Assembly: GCA_019914995.1 (NCBI GenBank)
Contig: CM034130.1
Location: forward strand, 2,232,001 to 2,296,000
Origin: Acanthochlamys bracteata
Taxonomy: Eukaryota > Streptophyta > Magnoliopsida > Pandanales > Velloziaceae
Reading direction: 5' to 3'
Length of the DNA stretch: 64,000 bases
Part shown: in pieces, positions 23,609 to 37,373 of the stretch
Numbering within the stretch: position 1 is the stretch's first letter
Layout: every line of letters starts with the position of its first letter
Position numbers and translations under genes: made by a program
Notes under the pieces: generated by a model
Seen by the model: the letters and a program-made list of their open reading frames with translations, nothing else
What the model was told of the DNA's origin: nothing
The model's database searches: none

Positions 23609-26600
23609 GTGCTTCTATTTTTTTTTTCGCATATCTGGCCTACCAAGAAAAACTGGTCTTTCAGATTCTTATTGATCTTCATGTGTGAACTGCTGGGAAT
23701 GCAGAATCAGAAGCAGAAGCACATTTGCTAGTTCAAACATGTCTATGCATCAGATCGTTGGATGCCCTTAGAGGCTGTTAAGAGTTTTCAGCTGCCTTTT
23801 TACTGGTTTTGGTACTCTCCTTTCAACAACACTTGGCCATTGAAGTTGGATTTAGAAACAATGCCAGACCAGAAGCATCAAACACACGTGAGGGAGCAAA
23901 TGATGTTACTGATTTTCTTAGTATTGATTCCATTTACTTAATTGTAAAGCATTCTTCCTTGAGTGGAGAAAATGAGTGTCTCAAAGATGTATACTGATTT
24001 GCTATTTCCAAAATTTTACAGTACAAACTCTTTTTTTGATTTTTAATAGCAATTTTCCTAGCAAGGTACAGAAATATTCATGTTAAGTAAAATAAAAATT
24101 ACTGGAATTTTTATGTATATAATTTTTATACGTCATAAAATTATTACTTTAATATAATTTTTTAAAAAGAAAATATGTCTATTTTTTAAAAGTTTCACCC
24201 GAATTTTCTTTTATCAAAAATATTATTTTGTAAGCAATCTGAAAGACACTTTACGTACTGATGATCCGACACTAAATCTTTAATTAAATAATTAGTTTAT
24301 GTTTACCGTGGATGGAAGCTCTTTCAATTAGTTGTTGCAATTTAAATTGATATATCAATTTTGTATTAATATATTTAATAATCAGATTAAATTTATTTAA
24401 TTTTAATTTAATTCATAAATTAATAAGAGTCAAAATTATTAACTCTAACTTAATTTATTAATAATCGGATCAAATTCGGATCGATTCATTTAATATTAAA
24501 ATTATTATATTTAATTCTATATTTTTAAATTTTAATAAAATTATAAGATCAATTAGAATAAAATTATACATTTTTTTAATAATGCGATATAGTGCATTTC
24601 TTAATATCTTCAACGATCCTTAAAATATCTAAAAGAGTTTTTATTTTTATTTTTGAAAATATGTGGTGACAGCTAAAATTTTATGATTATAAATATAAAA
24701 ATTTTGATAAACATAACTATCTAATAAGATTTTGATAAAAATTTTTATACGAAATTTATATTAATCATTAAAGAAACATCTATATAGTAATACTTTCGAT
24801 AAAATTATAATTCTCATCTTACACTATTTTTACTAAGAATAAAAATAAATGATTAATTATAATATAATATAATTTAATAATTTATAAATTACTATTATTG
24901 ATTATTTTATGTAAATATTTTATTGTACGGTAAGAAAAAATCAAGAATTGTGCCTTCAAGAGGTGACAATTAAAATTGGTAGGTTAATTTCGGATTAATT
25001 TGGATCGATTTATTTAATAATCGAATCAAATTTGTTCAATCCTAACTAATTTATATATTTATACGCGTCAAATTTTTTAAGTCTATTTTTAATTAAATAG
25101 ATCGATTTCATATTAAATTTTCGAATCGAATTATATTTTGCTATCCCTATTTTTGATTGTTAAATACTTTTTCTTGTGAGAATGGTTGAAATAATGTAAG
25201 CTGTAATTAACTCAACTACAAGAAAAAAGCTTCGAGAAGAAACATGTTGTCCGAAGAAAAAAAAACATTTTGTTTCCAAAAACAAAGCTTTTAAATTATC
25301 ATATGATAAGCTTTTGCTTACATTATCACAATCGTGCATCCATAATTAAGCCGTTGTCACATTACGAGTTTGTGTATTTCAACGAAAATGTTTAATGGGT
25401 ATTATCGTATCAACGTATGACACGAAGCAAAAAAAGTTTATTAAAGTGTGTTAAGAGGTTTAGTTATGTAAACGCTTATCAATAATTTTAAAATATAAGA
25501 TTTGAATTTATTTTTATATCAATAAGTTAAAAAAAAATTTTAATACGTTATACAGTATCAGAACAATTGAAATTGGCATAGCCAATAGAGAAAGAGATAT
25601 ATATGTAATTTAAGCCAGTTGCGAAAGGAGTGATTGAATGAAACTGACAAGCTTCAAAGATCATAATCTCTTCTGAAGAATGCAGGGAGAAGGTTGGTTG
25701 GGCAGTTTGAATCCAGGCAAAAACTTTTGCTGCTGCTGCTGCTGCAGAACTACAAGTTATTCAGGTCTAGTGGGCTTGTTCTAACTTCTATCATTACTCT
25801 GTTTTACAGGACTTCAAAGTTGAGAGCTTGCTATGAAGTGTAGAACCGAATTCACATACTACTACTAGAATAACTGATCAACTACTTGGCCGTTATAATC
25901 TCTTATATGCACATGCTCATTCCAATATTTTATCACTATTAAAGAATGTGAATTAGTAAGAAATTAATTTGGCCCAATTCAACACAGAGTCACCGGCTCC
26001 CTTATTGAATTAGTTAGATTATTTTTCACTTAAGCACTATCTCAAAACATTTTCTCTACTAATTCCAATCTAATCCATCTAACTAGATTGTTCTTTATTA
26101 GGGCACTATTTTCAATCCCTCCTACTAATAGTCTGAACTAGTCTGACTTGGACATTCAACATTGCAGAAAGTTTGAGTTGCAAATTCTGACGCACTATGT
26201 TTTCCTTTAACAATTCAAACATGTCTTATACTTGCTGCAGATGATTCCTTCTTTTTCTTCAAGATTCATCTTCTTCAATCAACGATGATCAAACAAGTTT
26301 GAAAACAGGCAGTGTCTAACAATACTGCTAACACTCCCATAGAACACCATCATTTACCCCTGCTCTCTTGAATTGATCTCGCAGATTTATCTACCAACTT
26401 AGAAAATAAAAAATTGAGAAACAAATACTAACAGGTGTTCATAAAAGCAAATTTCCTGACCTTAGCATTGATGAAGGGTACTTACAACTGAACATCCCCA
26501 CCAGCAGAGCCCTTTACACCAGGATATCTAACCAGTACTTACAAATGTTTTAGGTTAGCTATCCAATAAAAGGCCATCAAAATCAGGGCAGATGAAATAA

Positions 26601-26649
26601 AATGCAAATAATTTACCGAAAATCTTTATCTTCAACTCAATCCTGAATG

Positions 26650-26652
<3 letters not shown>
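23609..26652. other. Intergenic region with decayed elements
   Basis: The DUF616 3' UTR runs to perhaps 24000. From 24050 to 25560 the DNA is AT-rich and includes a probable decayed relative of the hAT-type element (about 24957-25151) and similar GATCCGA-type remnants near 24340-24500. From 25600 to 26640 the composition is more balanced. A CTG run near 25729-25745 lies there, and part of this may be the 3' region of the minus-strand DUF632 gene. No other gene was recognised. Confidence 0.45.
24957..25151. mobile_element. Possible decayed hAT-type MITE
   Basis: The left end AGAGGTGACAA and the right end TTGCTATCCCT are inverted relatives of each other and of the termini of the intact element at 19863. 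The interior shares the GGATCGATTT-type words of that element. No target duplication is visible, and the boundaries are approximate. Confidence 0.4.

Positions 26653-26689
<37 letters not shown>
26653..26689. repeat. (AG)n microsatellite
   Basis: A run of about 18 AG dinucleotides just downstream of the DUF632 stop codon (in gene orientation). It is likely length-variable between individuals. Confidence 0.95.
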
Positions 26690-26693
<4 letters not shown>

Positions 26694-26761
26694 ACAATAC
26701 CACCATGGGGGAAATTATAGAAGATTTTCAAATGCCCACAAACACTTTAGACAAAGTACCT

Positions 26762-29700
26762 TCATCTGGTGTCCTGGCTCTCTGCTCCTTGAGAACCCTC
26801 AATGCAATACGCTGTTCCATCCATCAACTTCAACTTATCACTCCACTTCAGGAGTTCACCATAGATGTTTGCAGAATCCTTAGAGAATTCTGATAGAGAC
26901 TCGAATACATTGATTAGTCCTGTCCTAAATCCATTCAGGGTAATCCGTTCTGTCTCCAGCATGCAGTTGTGATGGCTTGTTTTCTCTGATTCCAACTTTT
27001 TTCTGAACATCTCTAACATTTCTTTTTTGCCTGTCAGATACTCCGCTCTTTGCCGCACATTGGATTCGGATTGCTTGTTGGAGACCTTAGATTCCAATAT
27101 TTTATTTTCAGCTTTCTGCAGTGAATGGACTTTTCTGTCTAGCTCTTTCGCAAGATCATCTACTTTTCTCTTCTGTTGCTGCTCCTGTCCCTGCTTAGCC
27201 CACAAAACCCTCACATCCTTTATAAAAATCTTCATTGAATAAGAGACAGGACTGTCTGGCAACTTCCTCAGAGAGACTAGCCATTCATGGCATACCATAA
27301 CGAGACGTGGCGTTCCAACTCCATATGCAGGGCGTGAAGTTTTACTTCGAGAGAAATATTCCACTTCAGGCATAATAAACATGGAAAGCCATCCATCTAA
27401 TGTTTCCACATATGCTTTTTGAGCTGCGACATAATTGATAAAGCACGTTCTCCAGTACCGAAGCTCCGCTTCTAGCTTCATAGTGGCTTGCCTTTGAGAA
27501 TCATTGCAGAATTTTCCATAGGAGGAGCATGAAAAATGCTCGACTTCAGACATTATCTGCTTTTGGGTGTCATGTGTTTCTAGCATTACCTTCCAGGCTC
27601 TTGTTAAGCTGCAAGGTAAGAGCAAATAAAAAATGCCAACCTTTCTCTAAAAAATGCCAAGTTTTGTTAAAAACATAAATCAATATACTAACCCCTCAAG
27701 CAGCTCCATAAGTTGGGGTTCCAGTTCCTCATCTCTAAGCTTCTCTATCTTAGCCGAAATTGTTTCTGCTGACCTTAACATGACTAAGATTCTGGAGTAC
27801 AGGTCTCTAACATTGGCTTTTGTTTTGTCAGTCGAGCGTGATTCAGCTCCTTTTGCAGCAAGATTTCTTAGCTGCATGCACTTCTTCTGATATACTTGTC
27901 GTGTCTCATCTCCAGCCTAGATAATATCAGGTTATACAGATATAAGAAGCGCCAAGAACCTTTTTATGTGCGAATAAATTTAGAACACCCATTGGCTTCA
28001 GATAGCAGCAAAGAGTTCGATGGATAACTTCATTCAGTTACTCTGTCTGCATCTTTTAGATATGATAAACTACCAACCAAACAACAATCTATTATATATT
28101 AAGTTGCGCAGTGAAGATTTATGTCTTGATTGAGAGTGAACGGATCATGTGTGAAATTTTATCTAATAGTTGCAAAGTTTGTCTGTCTCAGGAATAATTC
28201 CAATTTGCTTAACAGACAATGAATGAGACAGCAAGCTGAGATAAACAAGCATTTGGAATAAGCATAAACTAGTCTAGCTACCCAGATCAAATTCATGATT
28301 TATTAAATATCTCTAGTTGAAAGAGATATGGAAAAATCTGATTACACTCCCATCTAAAAGGACAACATCTCAATTCTAAGAGGTAAATAACTTAAAGCAT
28401 ATCAACTAACTAGACTAACAAGTACCGAATGCTAAATAGGCAAAGAAGCATGACTAGGTACAAGCATTGATTTACAACAGGTACTAGATCCCCAACAAAG
28501 TTTACGTTGGTACAAAATCAGGAAGACAAGCAAATGGCATGATACCTTGACTTCTTCGTACAGTTTCCTTTCCCAAGCATAAAGCCTACCGAGAGTTTGT
28601 GAGTGGCTTCCTGATCCCATTCCAACATAGTCATCAAAAAGACTTTCATCCCATGAAACACCAGCAGAGCTTGACGCCAGATAACTTTTAGATGATGATG
28701 AGAGAGAGGAAGGCGTCCGATGCCATGAAATGACTTGCATGATTTTTGATGAACTGTCTGTAAGATAAATGGCTATTTGAGGTGATATGACATGATGAAT
28801 AACGTTCGAAATTTCATTTGTTCAATTTAAGTGAATGAAAGATCAGAAATACATACATGATACATGTCTTGAATATATCAATAATTCTAACCGGCGGGGA
28901 TAGAAGATGGAAAATGACATGAGAACCACAGAAACAGATGATGACCCAATGATGATAGAATCTAAAAGGGTGATACCAGCTTAAGGTTGCATAGGAAATT
29001 AAAGGGAAGTGCTAACACTTAGCAATGATCACAAAAACTTAAATGCCAACACTTTCCCCTATATTGCTCCATTTGGGAGCTCAAGAAAGACCAAAGCAAG
29101 GATGATCTACACCATTACTATAAGAAATTCCCACATGAAAATTTTAATTATGCAACATTACAGTGATATTTCTAGGTATGAACAATGTTTCATTCAGCTG
29201 GGACAAATGGGGGATAAGTGTTGTCAGTAAGGACAAAACTTGAAGCAAATGTGACTGCCAAAGATCTTTCAAACTGGCCTAAACATGACCAGAATGGATA
29301 TGACCACAGCACGAAAAACTATAATTGGACAAAATTACGGAGAACCTTCATACAATGTTCTCTGTTAAACTTTTTTTGACTTTTGTTTTGCCTATCAAAT
29401 GTTGATAGTAACAGAAAGGGCAATCTTACATTCCATAAGAAGATTAGCAGAAAGGGCAATCTTACATTCCATAAGAAGATTAGCAGAAATGCAGTGACTG
29501 CATTTTTATAATGTTTAAGGAATAATGAGCATGAGAATTAGGGTAGGGAATTATCTTGAAGCATATGTATATTGTGTAGCCAGCATGAACAACATAATGC
29601 ATAAAGACTGTTAAAACCAAATAGCTAAAGCACTCCTCTACTTTGGATAAAACCACATCAAGTAGGTTCACACCATTTTAGTCGTCCTCTGTTGGTCTGG

Positions 29701-30424
29701 CTCAATTAACAGTGCACAATTCTTTTTATTAGGCAAAGTTGAATTCGATTAGCTTCAATTTACCTTAGATTGTACTCAGCATTATATGAAAGAGGCAATT
29801 ATATCTATCCTCACCTCAAGCATTTGAACTTGGTCTTCTATGTTTCATTAGGGACCCAATAACCTATTACCAGCACATCCTATTGCCTAAGTACCTAGAA
29901 CACCATCCAATCTACAAATTAGCCTATTTACCATAACAAAGACTCGAGTCTTAAAAAAGTGCTACATCATTATTTACTTTTCTTGTTAATATAAAACCAA
30001 CAAACAGAACAGCCTAAAAAATCTACCAGTAAGGCTAGTGAGGAAAAAGAGATGTTTAATCCAACCACTAAACTGAAGTCAAGAACATAAGGAATAAGAT
30101 TATTATGTCAAAAAAGCTAGGACCTTTACCAGTAAAAACCCCACATGAAAGGAAGCATCCTAATCAACCTCAAGATTGTGTTGCTAGAGAAGCATACAAA
30201 CGCTTTAAGTAAAAACGTGTTGGCAATGATATAGTCAGGTAACAGGAGATCAAGCAAAAAGGGGGAAAATTCCACTGGCTTAGTTGCTTTTTTGCCCTAA
30301 ACATTTCTCTGCACTGTACTCCACAAGAGTAGACAAAAAACCATAAAGACAAGTTGTTATCAGACAAAAATCCCTAAAATAAATGAATCAGACCCCACTA
30401 AAGTCCCACTTCATATCTCATCAA

Positions 30425-30457
<33 letters not shown>

Positions 30458-31537
30458 GGCCGGAGAAAGGAACATAAAAATCCGATCTTTTGTTTCCAGA
30501 ATCAAATCTTTTATTTTCTAGCTCTTCCTCACATGAACTTTTGCAGCAACAGAGATAGAGATTAAAGAAAACATCAACGAAACAAAGAAAAAACAGAAAA
30601 AAGGGAAAAAAAACCCACCTTTTGTTTCATTGATATCATCAATGGCAGGAGGCAAAATAACTCTATGAGCTTCAAGCATACGAGAAACTTCTCTCCCTGC
30701 ATTATAAGCTCTCTCAAACAGTCTCTCAACTTCTTTCAAAGCTTCAAGAAGCTCTCTCCCTTCTTCCTCAGGCGTCTCAACTGCAACTTCCATACCCTTC
30801 TGGCCTTCTCCGTGTTCTTCTTCTTCTTCACCACCACCACCATTGCTCTGCTTCACCTTCTCAACTACTACAGCTTCAACTTCTTCGTTCTCCATTTTCT
30901 CTTCTTCCTCTTCGAGTTCTGGTATCCCTTCTTCTTCCCTCACAGCTCGCAACTCTTCCTCCGAACTCAACCCAGCAACCATCTCCGTTCGAACTCCATC
31001 AAACGGGTTAAAATAATCCCAACCAAACCCATCACTTCCACCACCACTACCAACGCTCTCCTGGTAAAAATAGCCATAACCCATTTCTTCTCCATAACTC
31101 TTCTGCTCGAAAAAATCTTTCTTTGGGCTTTCGTGCTCGCTCTGCTGACTGAACTCCGTCTTTGGTTCTGTCGGTGTGCAGCGAAGTAGTGAAGTTTCCG
31201 ACGGTGCTGAACAAGGCAATGCAGAACAAGAAGAAGGATTACATGTCGTCGTCGTCGTCGTCGTCGTCGTTGTTGTAATAGTAGTATCGAAGGTGAGAAG
31301 AATAGGAGAAGGAGAAGAATGGCGAGAAATGAAGAGATTGAGAGCAGCAGAGACGGCGGCGAGAGAATGAACGTAGTCAGCGTGAGCGGCGGCAAGAGAA
31401 GACCGGCGGGAAAGAAAAGTTTTGAGAAGGCGAGTACGAGAACGGCACAGTTCAACAGCACCAGAGTAGTCTGTCTCTCCAACGCCAGGGCCGTTGCTAC
31501 CACAGCCGGTGAGACGAGAGACGGCGCAGTTGCCCAT
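26762..31537 (-). CDS. DUF630/DUF632 protein, NRG2-like
   Basis: Four exons on the minus strand, 31537-30619, 28757-28546, 27916-27693 and 27608-26762, join to 733 codons plus stop. The N-terminus MGNC has Gly2 and Cys4, a likely myristoylation and palmitoylation signal. It continues into the DUF630 block (CRSRTRLLKTFLSRRSSLAA ... ADYVHSLAAVSAALNLFI). A low-complexity middle follows, with a Thr run from GAC/ACA-type repeats and Glu-rich stretches. DUF632 starts near residue 270 (LLEALKEVERLFERAYNAG) and includes WHRTPSSLSSSS, LGRLYAWERKLYEEVK and long coiled-coil parts to the C-terminus. Arabidopsis NRG2, a nitrate-signalling regulator, belongs to this family, but most members are uncharacterised. 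Intron 1 is about 1.9 kb and holds a 36-bp tandem duplication. Confidence 0.92.
29413..29484. repeat. Two tandem 36-bp copies in intron 1 of the DUF632 gene
   Basis: The unit starting AGAAAGGGCAATCTTACATT occurs twice without a gap (29413-29448 and 29449-29484) and appears identical. It is a simple local duplication, not an array. Confidence 0.93.
30424..30456. repeat. (AAT)n microsatellite in intron 1 of the DUF632 gene
   Basis: About eleven AAT units, close to the donor of the long first intron. It has no coding role. Confidence 0.95.
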
Positions 31538-33670
31538 TGCCGCAGGCGAAAGGCTTCGGTTGCTCCGCTCTCGGTGAAGTAGAGAGTGTAAAGAAAGTGC
31601 GTCTTTTTTAGAGAGATAACGAGAGTCAAAAGTCAAAGAAAGAGAGAGAGAGCGATTAGGGGAATGGGAAGGTTGTCTTTTAACTTTTGGCAGTATCTGA
31701 ACTCTATAGAGTTTTCTTATACTAGGGTTGTTTTTAGAAATTTATCATACAGGGTCAAAAACAGAAAATGTTACCCTAAAACATATAGGGTTCGAACTTA
31801 ATAACTATAGGTTATATAATTACATTCTAATAACTATGAAATCTAAAAGTGTTTGAGGGGCACAAAATACAAAAATAGCAATGTTTTGGGTTTATTTGAG
31901 TAATAATAGCAACGATATTTTTTTATTGGTGTAGCACTGTAGCACCTGACCATTGCTGCATTGATATGAATGAATGAATGAATATTTTTATTTCTATTGT
32001 GTTGTAAAATTGGTCCCATTCATTCCGTACAGACAAAATAAGATATGAAATGAGCGACAGTGAGATAGATTATGTTACATTTAATTTATTCCTCTGGAAT
32101 AATGTTTATGGGTTAATTTAGCTTTATTTTATTAAAAGAACTAGTCACTTTTATTTTGATTATATAAAACACGAGTAATTGAGAATTTGGAATAAGCACA
32201 ACAGGCCACGATTAATATAATTACTATATAATAATTGTTTCCTGCTATTATCACTAAATGCTACATTAAGATTAATTGGGGAGCTCTTGTTTGTGCTGCT
32301 CTGTTCTGTTCTCTTCTGCAAAACATATTGCTGCTGTTGAGTTTGTTTTATCACTTCACACCCAATCGAGAGAAAAAAAAAACAACTCTTTTTTTTTTTC
32401 TTATGTTCCCATGAAAACCAGTGCTCTACCCTGCCACGGTTTATATATAAGATAAACTTCTAGCTTATTTAAGTTTAGGTTATAGCTTATTAGCCTATAT
32501 ACGTATGCTTGTTTAGGTCAGCTTAGAATCAACGAAGTACTACTGTACCAATTCATGCTGCTCTGCACTCTGCAGCAGAAAAAATTTACGCCACAAACTC
32601 ACTACCCGGAAAAAGCAGTATTGTGATGATTCTTCTTTCTTTTGATCTACAGTAGAAGTGTAAATAGTGCCAGGCCCGCCCTGGCTTGAGCTCAGCCCGG
32701 CCAGATAGCCGAATACCACGAGTTTGTTTTAAATATTCATAATTAAATTTTATAAAAATAAAATATAAATTTGTAATTTTTAAAAAATAAAATAAAAATA
32801 GAATTTAATATTTATATTTTAATAATTTTTAAAAGTATGTTAAAAATTAAAAAATATAATTATATTAGAAAATATACAAATAAAATAATTAGAATTAGAG
32901 TTCCGCATGTAGAAATAAAATTCTAAGATCTTTATGTAAATGAAACATATAAATTGTTCAAATTTTAAAATTTGGTGAAAAAAAGTAAAATTACGAACGT
33001 TTAAAATACACACTATATCAGACGTATATTATAATAATTTTTATATATTATTATAAGTAACAAAAGCATATTTTAATTACATAATAATATCACTTTTTTT
33101 CCACATTTTAATTCATTATTTTATATTTTTTAATTATCACTCTGATTTTTATTTTATTTTTTACACTATCAAATTTTAAATTAAGATTTAATTTCACATG
33201 TTTAAATTCCACTTTGAATTATACTTATATCGAACTTAATTTTATACCAGCACAACTTTTTCACAAAAGAATCAAGCATCTCCCCCGTTAATGTTGCTCA
33301 TCTTTCGGTTATTTATCTTATGGAGATTTATCTTGTTATAGTGCATACAATGGATCAACATAGAACAGACACTAGGTAAAGATTTAAATTGATACGAAGC
33401 TTGGAACTTGCAAGTTCATGAAAGATAAAGATACAACTTGCCCCGTTTCTATAGGAAAGGTATTACACGAAAGGGAAAAACTATATTCTTCTCCATAACA
33501 ACGTTACACTAGTTAATATTAAAAGGTCGAAGGAAAAGAAAAAAAAGGGAGCAATACAAATAACTTCAACAAGTGTTGAACAAATCCGGGGAGCCGAGAT
33601 TGGAAGATGCGTTTTGGGATTGTTTTTTAGTACCACAGGTAGGTGATGAGGAGGAGCTCAGGTGGCTTTG
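31538..33670. other. Intergenic region containing an inverted-repeat element
   Basis: This holds the upstream region of the DUF632 gene (to about 32400), a short hAT-like word cluster near 32660-32720, a family-B element at about 32721-33013, and the 3' flank of the PP2C gene. No coding frame was recognised. Confidence 0.5.
32721..33013. mobile_element. MITE-like element, family B copy 1
   Basis: The left end includes TTTTAAATATTCATAATT. The right end includes GAACGTTTAAAATACACAC, an inverted relative of it. The interior is about 290 bp, AT-rich, and shares word order with copies at about 38874-39127 and 50779-51072 (TTTAATATTTATATTTTAAT, then a TATGTTAAAAATTAAAAA-type stretch). Confidence 0.6.
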
Positions 33671-36600
33671 TCAGGTAGTACTGAGTTCAGTAGGAGTAGC
33701 ACAGGGTGCAAGGGAGTTTGAGGGGAAGTTGACGCCACCACCTCGCACGGAAAGGGAGGGACCCCTGCTCATGCTGGCCCTGCTTACAAGATTCGAGTCT
33801 AGGAAAACCACAACGACAGTGATGTCGTCGTGGAAATGCCTCCGAACCCCTCTGTCAATTTTCTTGAGATCAGAGTATCTCATCTCCCTCTTTTTAGCTG
33901 CTTCTTGAAGAGCAACCTTCACAAGCCTCCGAGCACTTCCCTGCACATTTTGTCATAAATGTGGCTTCAAAATTATCTTTCAACACTGTTTGCGTTAAAA
34001 AGACATTACAGCATTTGTTCCTCAAAAAACAAATAATAATAAGAATAATTTAAAGTAAAAGAAGTAACCAACATGAGGTTACTCCATAAGGTTAACAAAT
34101 GATTCCCCTATACGTTGCTTACTGACATGGAAACTTTGTATAAAACACAGATTCCAGTAACTTGGAATCCATAAGAGACTAGTTATTTAGCTATGGGCCT
34201 ATTAAACTATAGGGACTTTGTGTAGTATGTATCGAGTTCAGTTGTAGATATAGACGAGAGAGGATAACATCCATTTCCAGCACTTTCAACAGTCAATCAT
34301 ATCATTTTCCAATCTATCTGAAGTAAAACCAAAACATAAGATAACCTCAACATTCATGGCCAAAAACCAAAAATTAAACAAAATTAGCTATCTTGTCAAT
34401 TTCTTAACATTGTAAAGTCATCCGCAACTTAAACACATTTTTTTGTACTGACTTCAGCAGTGGCTAATAAATGCTTGAGCTAGGAAATGCAAAAACGCTT
34501 GACGTAGCTCCAAGATACCGAGAGTACATTTCTGTTAACTTCCCTTGATATATCAAGACTACAGATTAAAAAAACACTACGGGCAATACTGTTCCTTTCT
34601 GCAGAAGATGTAAATGACATGACAATTCTATACACCAGGACTACATAACCAGAAAGCATGATCATTTATATGATATAAGAGTGACCCAGAAATTGCAAAG
34701 GTGCGCTGACCAATGAACAAATACTTCGTTACGTTTAGAGCAAGAATTTTTCATATTCCTCATTATGTCATTCAGGGCAAGTAAATGCTAACAAACAAAT
34801 TTTCCTAAAGAGTACAACCGAACTTTAAGAAAACATTATCTATCCACATTGTTTTACTCAAAATGATAAATCATTTACTTTCTTGGATATAATCTCCTAA
34901 CCTTATATGAATACGTAAGTTCAACACATGCTTTGCCAATAAAAGTAATATTTGGATAAGATGGGAAGACAATGAGATCTGTAAAAGAAGTAGGAAGTGG
35001 AATTGTTCATAGCCTGGAGAGAGGGAGAGAGAGAGAGAGAGCTTACGCTGCGAGGATGGTTTTGAACAATGTCGACAGCTTCCTGATTGCTTAAATGCTC
35101 CCAAAGCCCGTCAGATGCAAAAATAAGAAATTGGTCTTGCGGGTGCAATGGCTGCACAGAAATTGATGGTTCTGCACTAAGTATTGGTCTTTTAAAAGGC
35201 TCACGAAGGCGAAATCTTGCAAACAAAGGCTCCGTATTGAACTCTGCCTTTTTAAGGTAGACATCCCCAATTGATCTAGATACCTACAGATTAAAATCAA
35301 AAGCACGAGTGATATGTTACATTAGAATGAAAGAACAACAGCTAGTTTACAAAGTTCTCGAGAAAGCCAAGATGGCATCATAAGCATAAACAAGAACACC
35401 AATGACTAAAATTATGTAGCATACAAAGCTGTACCGCTGATCCACATGAAGTTTATCATATTACACGGTTGAAGATGATAAGTAGTTGCAGCAGCACAAG
35501 AGAATTGAGCTCTGACACCGATTTTGCAATTTAATCGAGCAGACATGGTATAGTATATGTCAAGTCAGAGCAAAACAAATGGAGGGTTCTGTTTAGTAAG
35601 AATGCCAAGGCACTCAAATTTTGATCTCACTTTCTGATTCTATATCATCCTTTAAACATCTTTCATATATAGAAACTTAACAAGCACAGGTGTAAACAAA
35701 TTTACATGATATAAACGACATGTACAACTTACCAGGCTATAAACCAAAAAAGCAATATAAAAAGATCCATAAAGTTTAGAGAATTTTGTTTATTAACCTT
35801 CTAGCATGTTTATTCCTTCTCGTGTATGCCTAGTGAATGGTAAAGAATAGATCATCAGAAAAAAAACAAATCGAGAAAAGATACATCCTAGCAATAGGTA
35901 ACTTGCATAAGATAGTTGATGTGTGAATTATCATATTCATAAAGAGATCACCTATTAAGCATCAAGAAATGTGAGAAAAATGATCTTTTGACTAACAGCA
36001 AGACAATAACAGAAAGATGAAGATTGCAGTAAACCTAGCTTCTAAGGTAAAAATAATCTAATAACTTAATATTCGCTTCAACTTAAAAGTTGCAAAATGA
36101 TCCTAACAGGGCTATCAATGAAACATGTGTTAAAACAGTAACCATGATGGAGGTGTCCCTGTCTATAAAAAACGAATTAAGAAACTAAAGAGAGTTTCTT
36201 TTAAAACAAACCTACACCACACAGCTAGTGGTGCCCATGCCAGGTTATTGTTTAGACGGTTAAGTTAAACTAAATAATAGAAGGATTCAAGCATATAAAT
36301 AACAATCCAAGAAACACAAAGATAAATGCAACCTCATGCAACCATACCCAATGAGCATATCCAAAGATGTGAAAATAACAAGTCAAAAGTAGAAACAAGC
36401 TTAATTTGCTCATTTAGCAGAGAGCATTAGCTCAAAAATAAATACCTGAATAAGTCCTTTCACACGCCAAACATTGTGCCTGAGAACTACAATATGAGAA
36501 TCATCAGGATGCAAAGCTTGCAATTCTTGTCTCACGGACTCTATGCCAGCATTATGCTCTGCAGATAATTGGATTGCCAGGACCTCTCCAGTTGCCTTCA

Positions 36601-37352
36601 CAAGCCTTCCCAAGACAGAACGGGAATCTCCCAGGTTAGCAGTATATAGAGTTCCACCACAGATTATACCAACTAAGCAGCAAGAACCAACTGCAGCAAT
36701 CTGAGGCTTCATCGGCCATTGTTTTGAGACCAGAGAATGGAACCCTTCTTCAGTAGCTTGGTATGCCTTTCTAATCACATCAGCTGACATCAATTGCTGT
36801 TCAGCTGTAAACCCTGCTAGACATGCACGCTATAAGTAGAAACTTCACGCTAAAAAGATGAAAGTACAAGCAGTAGCATTAACATCATATGCTGAGAGGA
36901 GCAAATCTACTAACTTCATTGGACTAGACCTATGCACCAAAAAGTACAAAAGGAGTACATTGTAACTATGTAAACAGTACTTACATGAGATACATTATGG
37001 CTAAACATATCCACCCGTATTGAGGAGACTTACTCTTAAGGTGGTTGAAGAGATGATCATAGATATATCTCGAAGTTTCTGGGCCGCCATGCCCATCATA
37101 GATCCCAACGAAGGTTCCATAGGGGCCGGAATCAAGCGTGCTGAGTGGACCAGACTCGAGCTGGCTCTGGTCCTCAAGAAGATTGTTTGCTTGAACTACG
37201 GCCATGGAGAACTCTCCATTGATGTGCTGGCCTGTGTCCTTGTACCAAAGTAGCCCATCCTGTAGGCCGACTGTATCGGAGCCAGTGTGAACATACTGCT
37301 CGGACGACGGCCGGAAGCAGGAACGGAGGAAGTTCATCAACTCCCCCAACAT
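33671..37352 (-). CDS. Protein phosphatase 2C, clade D-like
   Basis: Four exons on the minus strand, 37352-37034, 36813-36446, 35283-35047 and 33940-33671, join to 397 codons plus stop. The PP2C catalytic motifs appear in order: [15 protein letters not shown] (about residue 82), [47 protein letters not shown], and [15 protein letters not shown] near the end. The acidic residues that hold the two metal ions are present. The N-terminus ([15 protein letters not shown]) and the extended C-terminal Ser-rich tail match plant clade D enzymes, which dephosphorylate plasma-membrane H+-ATPases and are inhibited by SAUR proteins in auxin growth control. That role is known for the clade and inferred here. 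A leader intron at about 37653-37460 is suggested by GTAAAG and an AG acceptor. Upstream ATGs precede the start. Confidence 0.94.
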
Positions 37353-37373
37353 CCCTCATCGTCTCACCCACAT
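37353..37373 (-). promoter_or_regulatory. Upstream ATGs in the PP2C leader
   Basis: On the minus strand an ATG at 37373-37371 begins a five-codon frame closed by TGA at 37358-37356. A second ATG at 37359-37357 opens a frame of about 61 codons. It overlaps the main coding start at 37352 in another frame and ends at 37174. Both have a purine at position -3. They could lower translation of the phosphatase or allow regulation by leaky scanning. Confidence 0.5.

Noticed and set aside
29413..29484. Direct repeats as a possible CRISPR-like array
   Set aside because: Only two adjacent copies without spacers, inside a plant intron.
30665..31582. Long open frames opposite and out of frame with the DUF632 first exon
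   Set aside because: They are low-complexity shadows of Glu-, Thr- and Ser-rich coding sequence on the minus strand.
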